Numbered from the stretch's first letter, positions 36,611 to 46,255 are shown. The stretch: 64,000 bases of DNA from CAVWCW01 sp963753615 (GCA_963753615.1 CAVWCW010000005.1:195190-259189); one strand, 5' to 3'. Notes: a model not told the origin generated them from the sequence alone. Numbers and translations: made by a program.

Positions 36611-39600
36611 CTAGAGTTCGTCCTCCTCCTGCACCAAAGCCATAACGCCCCGGAAGTCGGTCTTGCCGGTACCGAGCACCGGGACCTCTTTGACGACCAG
36701 CACCCTGGCCGGGACCGCGATGGCGGCAACGCCGTGGCTCTTGGCATAGGCGTCGAAGTCGCTCCGGCTGGCATCGGGGTTGGTGGTGACCAGGACCAGT
36801 TGCTCGCCCTTTTTCGGGTCCGGGCGAGCGACGACCGCGTGTCGAAACTCGGGCCAGAGCTTGGCGGCCTCGCCCTCGACCATCGCCAGCGAGACCATCT
36901 CACCGGCCACCTTGGCAAAGCGTTTGGCCCGCCCTTGAATGAACACAAAACCCTGATCGTCGAGGGTGACGATGTCGCCGGTATCGTACCAACCGTCCTC
37001 CGGGGGCTGGATCCGACCCGGATCTTCGGCGCGCAGGTAGCCGAGCATTACATTGGGTCCGTTCACCACCAGATCGCCGCCTTCGGTGATCCCAGCCATC
37101 GGCTCCAGGCGGTGCCGCAGGCCCGGAACCAGCTTGCCGACCGAACCGCGTTGGCTGTGCATCGGGCTGTTCATGGCCAGCACCGGGGCGGTCTCGGTAG
37201 CGCCGTAGCCCTCGAACACCCGTACCCCGAAGCGCTCGCTGTAGGCCGTGCGGGTCTCGTCCTTAAGCTTCTCAGCTCCGGTGAAGACGTAGCGAATGCT
37301 GTAGAAATCGTAGGGGTTGGCAAAGCGGGCGTACCCGGCCAGAAAGGTGTCGGTGCCGAACATCAGGGTCGCGTTGGTATCGTAGACCAGCTCCGGGATG
37401 ATGCGGTAGTGCAGCGGCGACGGATAGAGAAACACCTTGATGCCGGACAGCAAAGGCAGCAGGGTGCCGCAGGTCAGCCCGAAAGAGTGGAACAGCGGCA
37501 GCACGTTGAACACGATGTCTTGCGGCCCGAAGTCGATCATCGAGGCCACCTGGTAGCGGTTGGCCTGCAGATTGACATGGCTCAGCACCACCCCCTTGGG
37601 GTTGCCCTCGGTACCGGAGGTGAACAAGACCACCGCGGCGCCGTTCGGGTCCCGTTCCCTGCACACCAGGCGGTAGCCCAGGCGCGGCATCGCGGCAGCC
37701 AACAGCGCCCATAGCTTGGTCCCGACCCCCATCTCTGCGGCCAGATCCTCCAAATAGCGGACCCTGACCCCGGCCGCTTCGATGGCCGCGACCATGTCCT
37801 CGAACTTGGCCTGCTCGACGAACTGGCGCGAACTGTAGACGGTCTTGACCGTAGCCGAGCCGCAACCGCTGACCAGATTGCGAACGCCGGTGGAGAAATT
37901 GAGCATGGTCGGCACGCGGCCGTAGGCATGCAGCCCGAAAAAGGTCATCGCGGTGACGATCACGTTGGGCAGCAGCACGCCGACGCGCTCCCCCGGCGCG
38001 GTCTCCGCGGCCATCGCCTTGCCGAGGCCGAACGAGCCGGTGATCAGCTTGCGAAAACCGACCGGCCTGCGCTCCACGTCCTCCAGGACCTTGTGTGCAC
38101 CGCCGGTTATCTCCTTGGCGTCCAGCAGCGAGTCGAACAGGGTGCGACGGAAATCGCTGCTCTCAAACATCATCTCGGTCATCACCTTGGACAGCTGTCG
38201 GCCGGCGAAGGCGCGCCGCTTGCGGCTGCGCAGTTCCGAGGGGATGCTGAGCCGCTGCGGCGGCATGAAGGTGACCCTCATCTTCGGGAACCAGCGGATC
38301 TTGACCTTGCCGGAGAGCCGGGAGAAGGGGCTGTATTGGGCGCCGTCCAGTCGCACCGGGACCAGCGGCGCATCGGCCTTGTCGGCGACCATGCCCGGGC
38401 CCTCGAAGATCTTCATCAGCGCGCCCGTCACCGTGATGCGGCCTTCGGGAAAGATCACCAGGGTCTCGCCGCCCTTGACTACATTGATCAGGGTGCGGGT
38501 GGACAGCGGGCTGGTTGGGTCGACTGGAACGGTCCGCGCCAGCGACAGGAAGAAACCGATGAAACGGTTCTTGGCGATATAGGTGTCGATCGCGAAAGTC
38601 ATGTCGCGGGGCGAGAACGCGGCGATCAAGGCGGCATCGAGAAAGGATTGATGGTTGGCGATCACCACCGCGCGATTGCCGGCCTTTTCCAGATTTTCGA
38701 GACCTGTGACTTCGACGCGATACAGCATCTGCAGCAGCCAGGCGACGAAGCCTTTGGCCAATGCGCCGGGCAACAGGCGGGTAATGTAGATCGCCACCAC
38801 GAGATTGGCCAAGCCGATGGCCAGGAAAACCTGCGGGATGCTCAGGTCCAGGGCCAGCAGCAGGGCGGTGCCGATCGCGGCGATCACCATGAACAGCGAG
38901 TTGATGATGTTGTTGGCGGCGATATTGCGGGAGCGGTGGGCGTCGTCGCTGCGTTGCTGGAGCAGTGCATTCAGCGGCACGATATAAACGCCACCGGCGG
39001 CGGCGATCAGGCCGATGTCGACCAGGATGCGCCAACCGGCAAACTGGTCCAAGAAGACCGAGAGGCTGCCCCCCCCGCCTGGAAGTCCGTTGCGGCTGGC
39101 GAAGTACAGGTCGACGATGAACAGCGTCATGCCCAATGCCCCCAGGGGCACGAAGGTCGCGTGGATCTGGCCCTTGAGCATACTGTTGCAGAGCAGCGAG
39201 CCGAGCGCCACGCCAACCGAGAAGACCACCAGAAACAGGGTCGCCAGGTTCTCGTCGCCACCCAGCACATCCTTTGCGAAGGGCGCGATTTCGGCGAGGA
39301 ATGCCGCGCCGATCAACCAGAACCAGGAGATCGCCAGGATGGTCAAGAAGATGTCGCGGCTGGCTGCGGCATAGCGCAGCATCTCCCAGGTCGAGGTGAA
39401 GGGGTTGTAGTCCACCTCCAATTCCGGCGCCGCCGGGCCGGTGGAGGGGATGTGGCGGGCCGCCAGCCAGCCGGCCACTGCGACCGCGAGGATCGCCGCC
39501 GAGATCAGGGAAACGCCCCAATCATCCAGGATAAATTTGCCCGCCATGGTGCCCAAAAGGATGGCGATGAAGGTCCCCGTCTGCACCCAGGCGTTACCGG

Positions 39601-40033
39601 CGATCAACTCGTCGCTACCCAATTGCTCCGGCAGGATGCCGTACTTGATCGGGCCGAAGTAGGTGGACTGAGTCCCCATCAGGAACAGCACCGCCAGCAG
39701 AAACCAGATGTTACCCAGCAAGAATCCCAGGCTCGCCACCGCCATGATGGCGATCTCAGCGAGCTTGAGGATGCGGATCAACCTGGCCTTGTCGTACTTG
39801 TCCGCGATTTGCCCCGCGCTGGCCGAGAACAGAAAGAACGGGAAGATGAACACCCCGGCCGCCGCGGCCACCATGAGCGGCGCATCGACGCCCGCCTGTT
39901 GCGCCATCGAGAAGGTGACCAGGAATACGATTGCATTCTTGAAAACATTGTCGTTGAACGCCCCCAGAGACTGGGTGACGAACAGCGGCAGGAAACGACG
40001 GCTATTGAGGAGCTTTAGTTGATTGGGCGTCAT
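36611..40033 (-). CDS. aas: Acyl-ACP synthetase / 2-acylglycerophosphoethanolamine acyltransferase fused to an MFS lysophospholipid flippase
   Basis: 1140 residues in three parts. The first about 420 residues are a 12-helix MFS domain (LplT-like; AFNDNVFKNA at the start). Then a PlsC acyltransferase follows with the catalytic NHQSFLD (H-x4-D), and FPEGRIT as the second box. The last half is an AMP-forming ligase with FTSGTEGNPKGVV, GYGATETAP and DTGDIV. Together they move lysophospholipid inward, activate a fatty acid on ACP and re-acylate it. The three-part fusion is well known in proteobacteria. R1 repeats flank both sides of the gene. Confidence 0.93.
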   Translation of the reverse strand: MTPNQLKLLNSRRFLPLFVTQSLGAFNDNVFKNAIVFLVTFSMAQQAGVDAPLMVAAAAGVFIFPFFLFSASAGQIADKYDKARLIRILKLAEIAIMAVASLGFLLGNIWFLLAVLFLMGTQSTYFGPIKYGILPEQLGSDELIAGNAWVQTGTFIAILLGTMAGKFILDDWGVSLISAAILAVAVAGWLAARHIPSTGPAAPELEVDYNPFTSTWEMLRYAAASRDIFLTILAISWFWLIGAAFLAEIAPFAKDVLGGDENLATLFLVVFSVGVALGSLLCNSMLKGQIHATFVPLGALGMTLFIVDLYFASRNGLPGGGGSLSVFLDQFAGWRILVDIGLIAAAGGVYIVPLNALLQQRSDDAHRSRNIAANNIINSLFMVIAAIGTALLLALDLSIPQVFLAIGLANLVVAIYITRLLPGALAKGFVAWLLQMLYRVEVTGLENLEKAGNRAVVIANHQSFLDAALIAAFSPRDMTFAIDTYIAKNRFIGFFLSLARTVPVDPTSPLSTRTLINVVKGGETLVIFPEGRITVTGALMKIFEGPGMVADKADAPLVPVRLDGAQYSPFSRLSGKVKIRWFPKMRVTFMPPQRLSIPSELRSRKRRAFAGRQLSKVMTEMMFESSDFRRTLFDSLLDAKEITGGAHKVLEDVERRPVGFRKLITGSFGLGKAMAAETAPGERVGVLLPNVIVTAMTFFGLHAYGRVPTMLNFSTGVRNLVSGCGSATVKTVYSSRQFVEQAKFEDMVAAIEAAGVRVRYLEDLAAEMGVGTKLWALLAAAMPRLGYRLVCRERDPNGAAVVLFTSGTEGNPKGVVLSHVNLQANRYQVASMIDFGPQDIVFNVLPLFHSFGLTCGTLLPLLSGIKVFLYPSPLHYRIIPELVYDTNATLMFGTDTFLAGYARFANPYDFYSIRYVFTGAEKLKDETRTAYSERFGVRVFEGYGATETAPVLAMNSPMHSQRGSVGKLVPGLRHRLEPMAGITEGGDLVVNGPNVMLGYLRAEDPGRIQPPEDGWYDTGDIVTLDDQGFVFIQGRAKRFAKVAGEMVSLAMVEGEAAKLWPEFRHAVVARPDPKKGEQLVLVTTNPDASRSDFDAYAKSHGVAAIAVPARVLVVKEVPVLGTGKTDFRGVMALVQEEDEL

Positions 40034-40282
40034 CGGGCTCTGTATCCATTGATCGGGGGATGGGACTCAGACTATCCGGCAAGTATCGACTTCCAATTGT
40101 CAGTTCCGAGCGGCACGTCCGCCAGGATGCTTCGCGGCTCAGGCAGGGTCTCGCCGGTTGTTCAAGATACGCAGGACACCAAAAGCTTAGGCTATAACAG
40201 CCGATGCCTCCGGTAGCTGGCCCGATCTCCCGGCTCCTTCCTTCGTTTCCTCCCGCTTTTCCCGCATCGCCGTACCTAACCC

Positions 40283-40369
40283 GGCTATTTCACCAGGCCG
40301 CCAGGCGGCTGCGCATAAGCGACAGGAAACTTGAGACCTTGAATAGGACTCGGGAGGCGTCTCAAGCGA
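40283..40369 (+). repeat. Dispersed repeat R1, copy C
   Basis: Begins GGCTATTTCACCAGGCCGCC and continues GGCTGCGCATAAGCGACAGG, AACTTGAGACCTTGAATAGG. It extends into the stop codon of the phosphoesterase gene, whose last residues (RQQIA) are therefore supplied next to or by the repeat. The remaining bases back to the aas start hold no gene. Confidence 0.75.
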
Positions 40370-40922
40370 TTTGCTGCCGGCTGCGGGACTTGGATAACGG
40401 TTCGAAACGAATCTCTTGCACCGTCCACTCGCGGTCGCCAACCGTCAGCAACAGGCAGGAAGGGCCGCCATAGGTCCTGGCGCGGCCGGCGGCGCCGGGG
40501 TTCAGAACCCAAGGCCGGGCGCTCAGATCGCAGACCAGGCGGTGGCTGTGTCCGTAGACCAGGGCCCGGACCTGTGGGTAGCGGTCGCGCAGCCACTGAT
40601 GGCGGCTGCGAACCGGGCCGGCGCGGTGGCCATGCAGCACCAACAGCTCGCCGCCAGGCAGGCTGAGGCGGGCCTCTACCGGCAGGCCGTTCAACAAGGA
40701 ATGCTGGTCCGCCGGCCACTTGGCGGGTAGGTCGTTGTTGCCGCGCACCGCCACCAGCGGACCCTTGGGGCGCAGGGCGGCGAGCACCTGGGCGCCGCCA
40801 ATGTCGCCCGCATGCACCGCGCAGTCGCAACCGGCAACCAGTTCGGCGATGCGCGGGTCGAGCTGGCCGTGGGTATCGGAAACAATAGCGACCCGTTCTG
40901 CCTGCGGGCAATGCAGGTGCAT
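40362..40922 (-). CDS. YfcE/MJ0936-type metallophosphoesterase
   Basis: 186 residues with the calcineurin-like metal-binding blocks in order: SDTHG, HAGDIGG, RGNND, HGH and YGHSH. These small enzymes are phosphodiesterases of uncertain natural substrate. The ATG shares a base with the stop of the sensor kinase, so it forms an operon with the two-component system. The C-terminus runs into an R1 repeat and may be slightly altered by it. Confidence 0.87.
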   Translation of the reverse strand: MHLHCPQAERVAIVSDTHGQLDPRIAELVAGCDCAVHAGDIGGAQVLAALRPKGPLVAVRGNNDLPAKWPADQHSLLNGLPVEARLSLPGGELLVLHGHRAGPVRSRHQWLRDRYPQVRALVYGHSHRLVCDLSARPWVLNPGAAGRARTYGGPSCLLLTVGDREWTVQEIRFEPLSKSRSRQQIA

Positions 40923-42991
40923 TAATCCGGCCCCTTGGCCAACGGCAGCCAGAGGCGGAACTCGGCTCCGGGGTCGGCATTGCGCACATCCACCCGCCCG
41001 CCCATGGACTGCGCCAGCTGACGCACCAGGGCCAGGCCGATGCCGGTGCCCAAGGTCTCGCGGGTGAGTTCATTTTCCGAGCGGTAGAACAGACGGAAGA
41101 TCTTCTTCATCTGATCCCTCGGCACCCCGGGCCCATAGTCGCGCAGGCTCAATTGAAGGCCGCGCTCGGCCAGCCTGCAGCGCAGCTCGATGCGCTTGCG
41201 CTCGGCTTTGGCGGAGAACTTCAGGGCATTGTCGACCAGATTGATCAGAATCTGGGCGAACCCGTCCTCGTCCACCTCCACCCGGGCCTGGGCTGCCGGC
41301 CCCGGGCAGTCGAGCTGCCACTCGAAGCCGGCGCGCTCGATCTGGCTGGCGACCTTGGCGGCAACCCGCTCCAACAGGGCCGAGACCTCGACATGCCGCG
41401 GTTCCAGCCGCAGGTCGTTGCGGGTCATGCGGGCGAGCTGCAGTACATTGGCGATCAGGCGCGACAGCCGCTCGCTCTCGTCGTGGATATAGCCGTAGTA
41501 GGCCTGCTTCTTGTCCTCCGGGGCCCAGCCCTCGCGCAGCATCTCGCCGTACATGCGGATCGAGGTCAGGGGGGTTTTCAGCTCGTGGCTCACCGCGGAG
41601 ACGAAATCCTGCTGCTGGCGGGCCAGCTCGATCTGCTTCAGGCCCAGGCGGTACAGCAGCCAGAAGCCGCCGCACAGCACCAGGGTAAGGATGACGCTGA
41701 CCCAGGTCACCAACCTCCCGCCCGGGCCCGCCGGCAGGCGGTTGATGCTGAAGATCAGCTCCAGCTGGCCCAACGGGGCGGCGAGCCGGGTCTGGTACAG
41801 CAGTTCACCGCTCAGCTCAGAGGCGCGGGACAGATATTGCCGTTCGCCCTGACCGGCCAGTACGGCAAAAACCTCGCCCTGGTAAGCGACGATCAGGTCG
41901 CTCATGCGAGACACCGCGGCGGCCCGGAAGGGCTCGGCGGTGAGTCCCTCCAGAAACCCCTGGCGCTCCAACAGCAGGCCCTGAATATAGCGCTGACCGT
42001 CGCGCCAGACCTTGCGGAACAGCACCAGATGGCCACTGTCGAGGAGACTGAGTTCGAACGGGTCGAGTTCGCTCTCGAAGGTGTTCAGGCGCAGCTCGGC
42101 AGCGGCCTCCGCCGTCACCGCCGGGGCCGCCGGCAGCATCCCCTGCTCCCGGCGCGGGGCGCGCCGGGCCTTGCTCGGCGCCGCGGGCGGCGCCGCCGCC
42201 GGCGGCTCGGCTTCGGCGACATATTTCTGGCGCAGCTTGAGTTCCTCCACCCGCCCCAGGGATTCCAGGCCGGCTTCCTTTCTCTGCCGCGAGCCGTAGC
42301 TCAGGGCCTCGTTGAGCTGGTCGAAGGCAGCCTGGGCCGAAGTCTGGGGGGCATCGAACGTAGAGGCCCCTTTCGGGACCAGGGTATCAGCCAGGCGCGG
42401 CGCTTCGTCGCCGAAGACCAGCGCGCGATCGGTCTCCTCCCGTTCGTAATCTCGGGATGCCGGAGCGGCCTGTGCGATCTTGCCGGCATCGGCGCGTCCG
42501 CCCTGCACCAGCCGGTTATCGCTGAGGATCCGGTGGATACGGGCCTGCAGGTCGGCGCGCTCCCGTCGCTGGGACGCAGACACCCCGTAGTCCGCCGCGG
42601 CAGACTCCTGCGCCGGCAGCAGTGGGGTGCTAAAGCGACCCCCGGCATCTACCTGGAAGTAGCCGATCAGCCCCGGCACGGGCAATTCGGCGGGCAGCCG
42701 CGACAGGGGCGAGGGCTGCAGGTAATTGGCCGCAGGATCTCCGCTCAGGGTGAGAAAGGCGTAGTCGCCGAAGCGCCGCGCCTCCTCGGCCTGCAGCAGG
42801 GCTTGGGCGCGAGCGTCGATGCGCAGCGCCAGTTCCTGGGCCAGCACCTGGTGCTGGTGGAAGGCCTCCCACTTGAGCTGGCTGTACGCCTGCCGCACCA
42901 ACACCCCGGTGGGGATGGCCAGGGCCAGAAAGAACAGCAACAGCAAGCGGCGCAACCGCTTTGGGTCGAGGCCGGCGGGGGGGCGGGCCAT
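40922..42991 (-). CDS. Membrane sensor histidine kinase
   Basis: 689 residues. An N-terminal membrane helix (LLLLFFLALAIPTGVLV) is followed by a large periplasmic sensor of about 400 residues, a second helix (LVTWVSVILTLVLCGGFWLLY), then HisKA with the phosphorylated H469 in AVSHELKTPLTS, and HATPase with NLVDNALKFS, RDYGPGVP and TGIGLALV. The sensor contains a long Ala/Pro/Arg-rich linker (about 265-295). It lies three bases after the response regulator. The large sensor facing the periplasm suggests envelope signals. Confidence 0.92.
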   Translation of the reverse strand: MARPPAGLDPKRLRRLLLLFFLALAIPTGVLVRQAYSQLKWEAFHQHQVLAQELALRIDARAQALLQAEEARRFGDYAFLTLSGDPAANYLQPSPLSRLPAELPVPGLIGYFQVDAGGRFSTPLLPAQESAAADYGVSASQRRERADLQARIHRILSDNRLVQGGRADAGKIAQAAPASRDYEREETDRALVFGDEAPRLADTLVPKGASTFDAPQTSAQAAFDQLNEALSYGSRQRKEAGLESLGRVEELKLRQKYVAEAEPPAAAPPAAPSKARRAPRREQGMLPAAPAVTAEAAAELRLNTFESELDPFELSLLDSGHLVLFRKVWRDGQRYIQGLLLERQGFLEGLTAEPFRAAAVSRMSDLIVAYQGEVFAVLAGQGERQYLSRASELSGELLYQTRLAAPLGQLELIFSINRLPAGPGGRLVTWVSVILTLVLCGGFWLLYRLGLKQIELARQQQDFVSAVSHELKTPLTSIRMYGEMLREGWAPEDKKQAYYGYIHDESERLSRLIANVLQLARMTRNDLRLEPRHVEVSALLERVAAKVASQIERAGFEWQLDCPGPAAQARVEVDEDGFAQILINLVDNALKFSAKAERKRIELRCRLAERGLQLSLRDYGPGVPRDQMKKIFRLFYRSENELTRETLGTGIGLALVRQLAQSMGGRVDVRNADPGAEFRLWLPLAKGPD

Positions 42992-42994
42992 AGC

Positions 42995-43696
42995 TCAGTC
43001 CGCCAACAGCCGATAGCCGGCCCCGCGCACTGTGACCAGATAGCGGGGCGTGCTGGGATCGGGCTCGATCTTGCGCCGCAGCTTGGCGATATGGATATCC
43101 ACGGTGCGGGTCTCGATGTCGAGGTTACGCGCATAGCCCCAGACCTTGCTCAACAACTCTTCGCGCGGCACCGTGCGCTCGGAGTTGGCAGCCAGGTACT
43201 GCAGGACCTCCATCTCCCGGCGGGTGAAGCTCAGTTCGCGCGCACCTCGGCGCCCGGCCAGATTGCGGGTGTCGATTTCCACTTCGCCGCCGAGGCGAAT
43301 CTGGCTGGCCGCCTCCACCCCGACCCGGGCCCGGCGCAGCACCGCTTGAACCCGCAGCACCAGCTGGGCCACCGAGAACGGCTTGGACACATAGTCGTCC
43401 GCCCCCAGGGACAGGCCCTGGACGATGTCCTGGTCGGCGGTCTTGGCGGTGAGCATAATGATCGGCTGGTCCCGGTCCTGGGCGCGGATGCGCCGGCACA
43501 CCTCGAAGCCGTCCAGCCCCGGCAGCATCACGTCCAGGAGCACCAGATCGAAGGTGCCGCTCAGCGCCTTGGCCAGACCCTGGTTGCCGTCGGCGGCCTG
43601 ATCGGCCTCATAGCCGTGGTAGACGAAGACGTCGGTCAGTCCGTTACGGATGGGCTCTTCGTCTTCGACGATCAGGATGCGAATTTTTCTTTCCAT
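42995..43696 (-). CDS. OmpR/PhoB-family response regulator
   Basis: 233 residues. The receiver domain has E11-D12-E13, the phospho-acceptor D55 in LLDVMLPG, T83 in MLTAKT and K105 in SKPF. The C-terminal winged helix has FTRREMEVLQYL, the recognition-helix region TVDIHIAKLRRKIE and the closing VRGAGYRL. It is the partner of the adjacent kinase. It faces the PspA-like operon across a 192-base gap that holds a perfect-looking operator palindrome. Confidence 0.93.
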   Translation of the reverse strand: MERKIRILIVEDEEPIRNGLTDVFVYHGYEADQAADGNQGLAKALSGTFDLVLLDVMLPGLDGFEVCRRIRAQDRDQPIIMLTAKTADQDIVQGLSLGADDYVSKPFSVAQLVLRVQAVLRRARVGVEAASQIRLGGEVEIDTRNLAGRRGARELSFTRREMEVLQYLAANSERTVPREELLSKVWGYARNLDIETRTVDIHIAKLRRKIEPDPSTPRYLVTVRGAGYRLLAD

Positions 43697-43781
43697 CGGC
43701 GGGTTGATTCGCGGTTCACGACCGTTGCCGGCCCCCGCCTAAAGCCTACCAGCCCGACCCGCTCGGGGCGCGTAAATTTTA

Positions 43782-43808
43782 GGTAAAAACGGGACCTCCG
43801 GTTTTACC
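43782..43808. promoter_or_regulatory. Operator-like palindrome between the response regulator and the PspA-like operon
   Basis: GGTAAAAACGG (43782-43792), spacer GACCT, then CCGGTTTTACC (43798-43808): ten of eleven positions pair. It sits about midway between two divergent genes, 85 bases upstream of the regulator and 80 upstream of the PspA-like gene. A binding site for the regulator or another dimer is likely; a terminator is unlikely because no gene ends here. Confidence 0.5.
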
Positions 43809-43888
43809 GAACCGGGCCTACAGACCAAGGCCGCCCCTCCATAGACTGGAATCACGGAAACCCACCAACCAGTCAGGAGGCAAAGACC

Positions 43889-44431
43889 ATGGCACTGATC
43901 ACCCGACTATCCCGCTTGATGCGGGCGGACCTGCACGCGGTCCTGGACCGAGTCGAAGAGCCCGAAGCGCTGCTGCGCCAGGCGTTGCGGGAGATGCAAG
44001 AGGAATTGACCCGCGACCAACAGCGACAACGCCGGCTCGGCCGGGAGCGCGGCCAGCTCGACGCCCGGGCGGCGGAACTGAAGCAAGCCCTGGGCCGCAG
44101 CGACCAGGAGCTGGATGTCTGCTTCGCCGCTGACAAGGACGACCTGGCCCGGGCCCTGGTCAAGCGCAAGCTGGAGACCCAGGAACTGCAGCGCCGGGTC
44201 GAAAGCCGTCGGCGCGAGCTGGAAGCCAGCCTGGAGCAGCTCGAGCAGCGGCTGGACGACAACCGCTCCCGTCTGGAAGACATGCAACAAAAGGCCGAGC
44301 TGCTGAGCGAGCCGGAGCCGGACCCGGAGCAAACCCCCGCCGTCCCCTGGGCCCAGGCCGACACCGGCGTGCGCGCTGCGGAGGTGGAGGTGGCCTTCCT
44401 GCGCGAGAAGCAGCGGAGGACGCGGACATGA
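43889..44431 (+). CDS. PspA/IM30-family membrane-stress protein
   Basis: 180 residues that are almost wholly alpha-helical and coiled-coil, starting MALITRLSRLMRADLHAVLDR, the amphipathic first helix by which PspA/Vipp1 proteins bind membranes, followed by EEPEALLRQALREMQEELTR. Shorter than PspA (222 residues) because the C-terminal helices are reduced. Strong ribosome site CAGGAGG. It is first in a three-gene operon with a membrane protein and a VWA protein, divergent from a two-component system. A role in envelope stress or membrane repair is inferred. Confidence 0.82.
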   Translation: MALITRLSRLMRADLHAVLDRVEEPEALLRQALREMQEELTRDQQRQRRLGRERGQLDARAAELKQALGRSDQELDVCFAADKDDLARALVKRKLETQELQRRVESRRRELEASLEQLEQRLDDNRSRLEDMQQKAELLSEPEPDPEQTPAVPWAQADTGVRAAEVEVAFLREKQRRTRT

Positions 44432-44982
44432 CCAGGCCCTCGTTCCTGCAAGGCGCCGCCCTGGCCCTGGCCGTCAGCATCGGCGGCAGCGTCCTCTACA
44501 GCGGCCTCGATTCCCTGCTCGGCCCCGGCCTCGCCGTGCGTCTGCTGATCGCCACCCTCGGGCTCGCCTACCTGCTCTATGTGCTGGTGCGCAGCCAGAC
44601 CCGGGTCGGGCGCCTGGTCAGCCTGGCGGCCTGGCTGCTGCTCGCCGCCGTGGCTTGGCTGCTGGCCCTGCCGCTGAGCCTCTATCTGCTGGTCCATGTC
44701 GGCGCGATCTGGTTGCTGCGCGCCCTCTATTTCTACCCCAGCCCCCTGCCCGCCCTTGCCGACCTGGGGCTGCAGGGGCTGGCGCTGGCTGCCGCCCTCT
44801 GGGCCATGACCAATACCGCCAGCCCGCTGCTCGGTATCTGGTGCTTCTTTCTGGTCGAAGCCCTGTTCGTGCCCCAGGCCGCCGGCAAGGCGCCCCTGGA
44901 TCGGGACCGGGAAGACCGCTTCCAGCACGCCTATGCCAGCGCCGATGCGGCCCTGCGCAGACTTTCGTCCAATCATCGTTGA
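44428..44982 (+). CDS. Polytopic membrane protein of the PspA-like operon
   Basis: 184 residues with about five or six membrane helices (VLYSGLDSLLGPGLAVRLLIATLGLAYLLYVLV region onward) and a short charged C-terminus. It starts by ATGA overlap with the PspA-like gene. No named family is recognised. The tight coupling suggests it is the membrane partner that the PspA-like protein binds. Confidence 0.78.
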   Translation: MTRPSFLQGAALALAVSIGGSVLYSGLDSLLGPGLAVRLLIATLGLAYLLYVLVRSQTRVGRLVSLAAWLLLAAVAWLLALPLSLYLLVHVGAIWLLRALYFYPSPLPALADLGLQGLALAAALWAMTNTASPLLGIWCFFLVEALFVPQAAGKAPLDRDREDRFQHAYASADAALRRLSSNHR

Positions 44983-44994
44983 AGGAGATCACCC

Positions 44995-46185
44995 ATGAAA
45001 ACCACCCTGCTCGCCATCGGACTGTTTTCGGTCACCGCCGTAGCGGTAGCCTTTTATCCCAGTAGCCAGGACGGCGGCGTGAAACCACCGCCGCCCCCCC
45101 AGGTCGACACCAACCAGGCCCCCAAGGTGGAGGTAGTGTTCGCCCTGGATACCACCGGCAGCATGAGCGGCATGATCCAGACCGCCAAGGACAAGATCTG
45201 GTCCATCGCCTCGAGCATGGCGGCGGCCGATCCGGCCCCGGAGATCCGCATCGGGTTGGTCGGCTACCGGGACCGGGGCGACCAGTACGTCACCCGGGTC
45301 GTGGACCTGTCCAGCGACCTGGATTCGGTCTACGGTCGCCTGATGGACTTCCAGGCAGCCGGCGGCGGCGACGGTCCCGAGAGTGTCAACCAGGCCCTGC
45401 ACGAGGCGGTAACCGGCGTCTCCTGGAGCCAGGACCCGAACGCCTACCGGGTGGTGTTCCTGGTCGGCGACGCCCCGCCCCACATGGACTACCAGGACGA
45501 CGTGAAATACCCCGAGACTGCCGCCGCAGCAAAACAGAGGGGCATCGTCATCAACACCGTACAGTGCGGCCAGGTCGACACCACGGCCAGCTCCTGGCAG
45601 CGTATCGCCCGGCTCGGCGGCGGCGACTACTTCCAGGTCGAACAGTCCGGCGGCGCACTCGCGGTCGCCAGCCCATACGACAAGGAACTGGCGGAACTGT
45701 CGGCCAAACTGGACAAGACCCGCCTCTACTACGGCAGCGCCGACCAGCGCGCGGCCAAGCAGCGCAAAGTGGAGGCGGCGGACAAACTGCATGCCGGGGC
45801 TTCGCTGGAGTCACGCGCCCGGCGCGCCGCCTTCAATGCCTCGGAGAGCGGCAAGGCCAACCAGTTCGGCGAGCTTGAGCTGGTGGAAGACGTCGCCGGC
45901 GGCCGGGTCGACCTCTCGGAGCTGGATGCGGAAGAACTGCCCGCGCCACTGGTCGGCATGGAGCCGGCAAAGCAGCAGGCACTGATCGAAGAGACCGCCC
46001 AGCGCCGCAATGAGCTACGGGACGAGATACAGGATCTGACCGCCAAGCGCGACGCCTACCTGCGCCAGAAGGTGGCGGAGATGGACGGCGCCGAGGACTC
46101 CCTGGACTATCAGTTGTACGGCGCGGTGCGTGAGCAGGCGGAGAAGAAAGGCCTGAGCTATCCGGCCAGTGCGCCGGCCTACTGA
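44995..46185 (+). CDS. Exported von Willebrand factor A domain protein
   Basis: 396 residues with an N-terminal membrane helix or signal (LLAIGLFSVTAVAVAFY), a Pro-rich linker, then a VWA domain beginning VEVVFALDTTGSMSGM, with the metal-binding MIDAS D52-x-T-x-S56-x-S58-like motif. The domain ends near residue 230. The C-terminal 150 residues are charged and helical with coiled-coil potential (QRRNELRDEIQDLTAKRDAYLRQ). Start follows GGAG at the right distance. A surface or periplasmic binding platform acting with the PspA-like and membrane proteins is likely. Confidence 0.83.
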   Translation: MKTTLLAIGLFSVTAVAVAFYPSSQDGGVKPPPPPQVDTNQAPKVEVVFALDTTGSMSGMIQTAKDKIWSIASSMAAADPAPEIRIGLVGYRDRGDQYVTRVVDLSSDLDSVYGRLMDFQAAGGGDGPESVNQALHEAVTGVSWSQDPNAYRVVFLVGDAPPHMDYQDDVKYPETAAAAKQRGIVINTVQCGQVDTTASSWQRIARLGGGDYFQVEQSGGALAVASPYDKELAELSAKLDKTRLYYGSADQRAAKQRKVEAADKLHAGASLESRARRAAFNASESGKANQFGELELVEDVAGGRVDLSELDAEELPAPLVGMEPAKQQALIEETAQRRNELRDEIQDLTAKRDAYLRQKVAEMDGAEDSLDYQLYGAVREQAEKKGLSYPASAPAY

Positions 46186-46212
46186 TTGCCCGGCCAGGGC
46201 GCCATAACCACA

Positions 46213-46239
46213 GCAAACGCCGGCCTGCCCGGCGTTTGC
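46213..46239. terminator. Hairpin between convergent VWA and DUF3096 genes
   Basis: A perfect 11-base stem, GCAAACGCCGG with CCGGCGTTTGC, and a five-base loop. There is no long T-run on either side, so it may be a weak two-way terminator. Its place between convergent genes supports that role. Confidence 0.6.
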
Positions 46240-46255
46240 CGTTGCACGAACCCGG

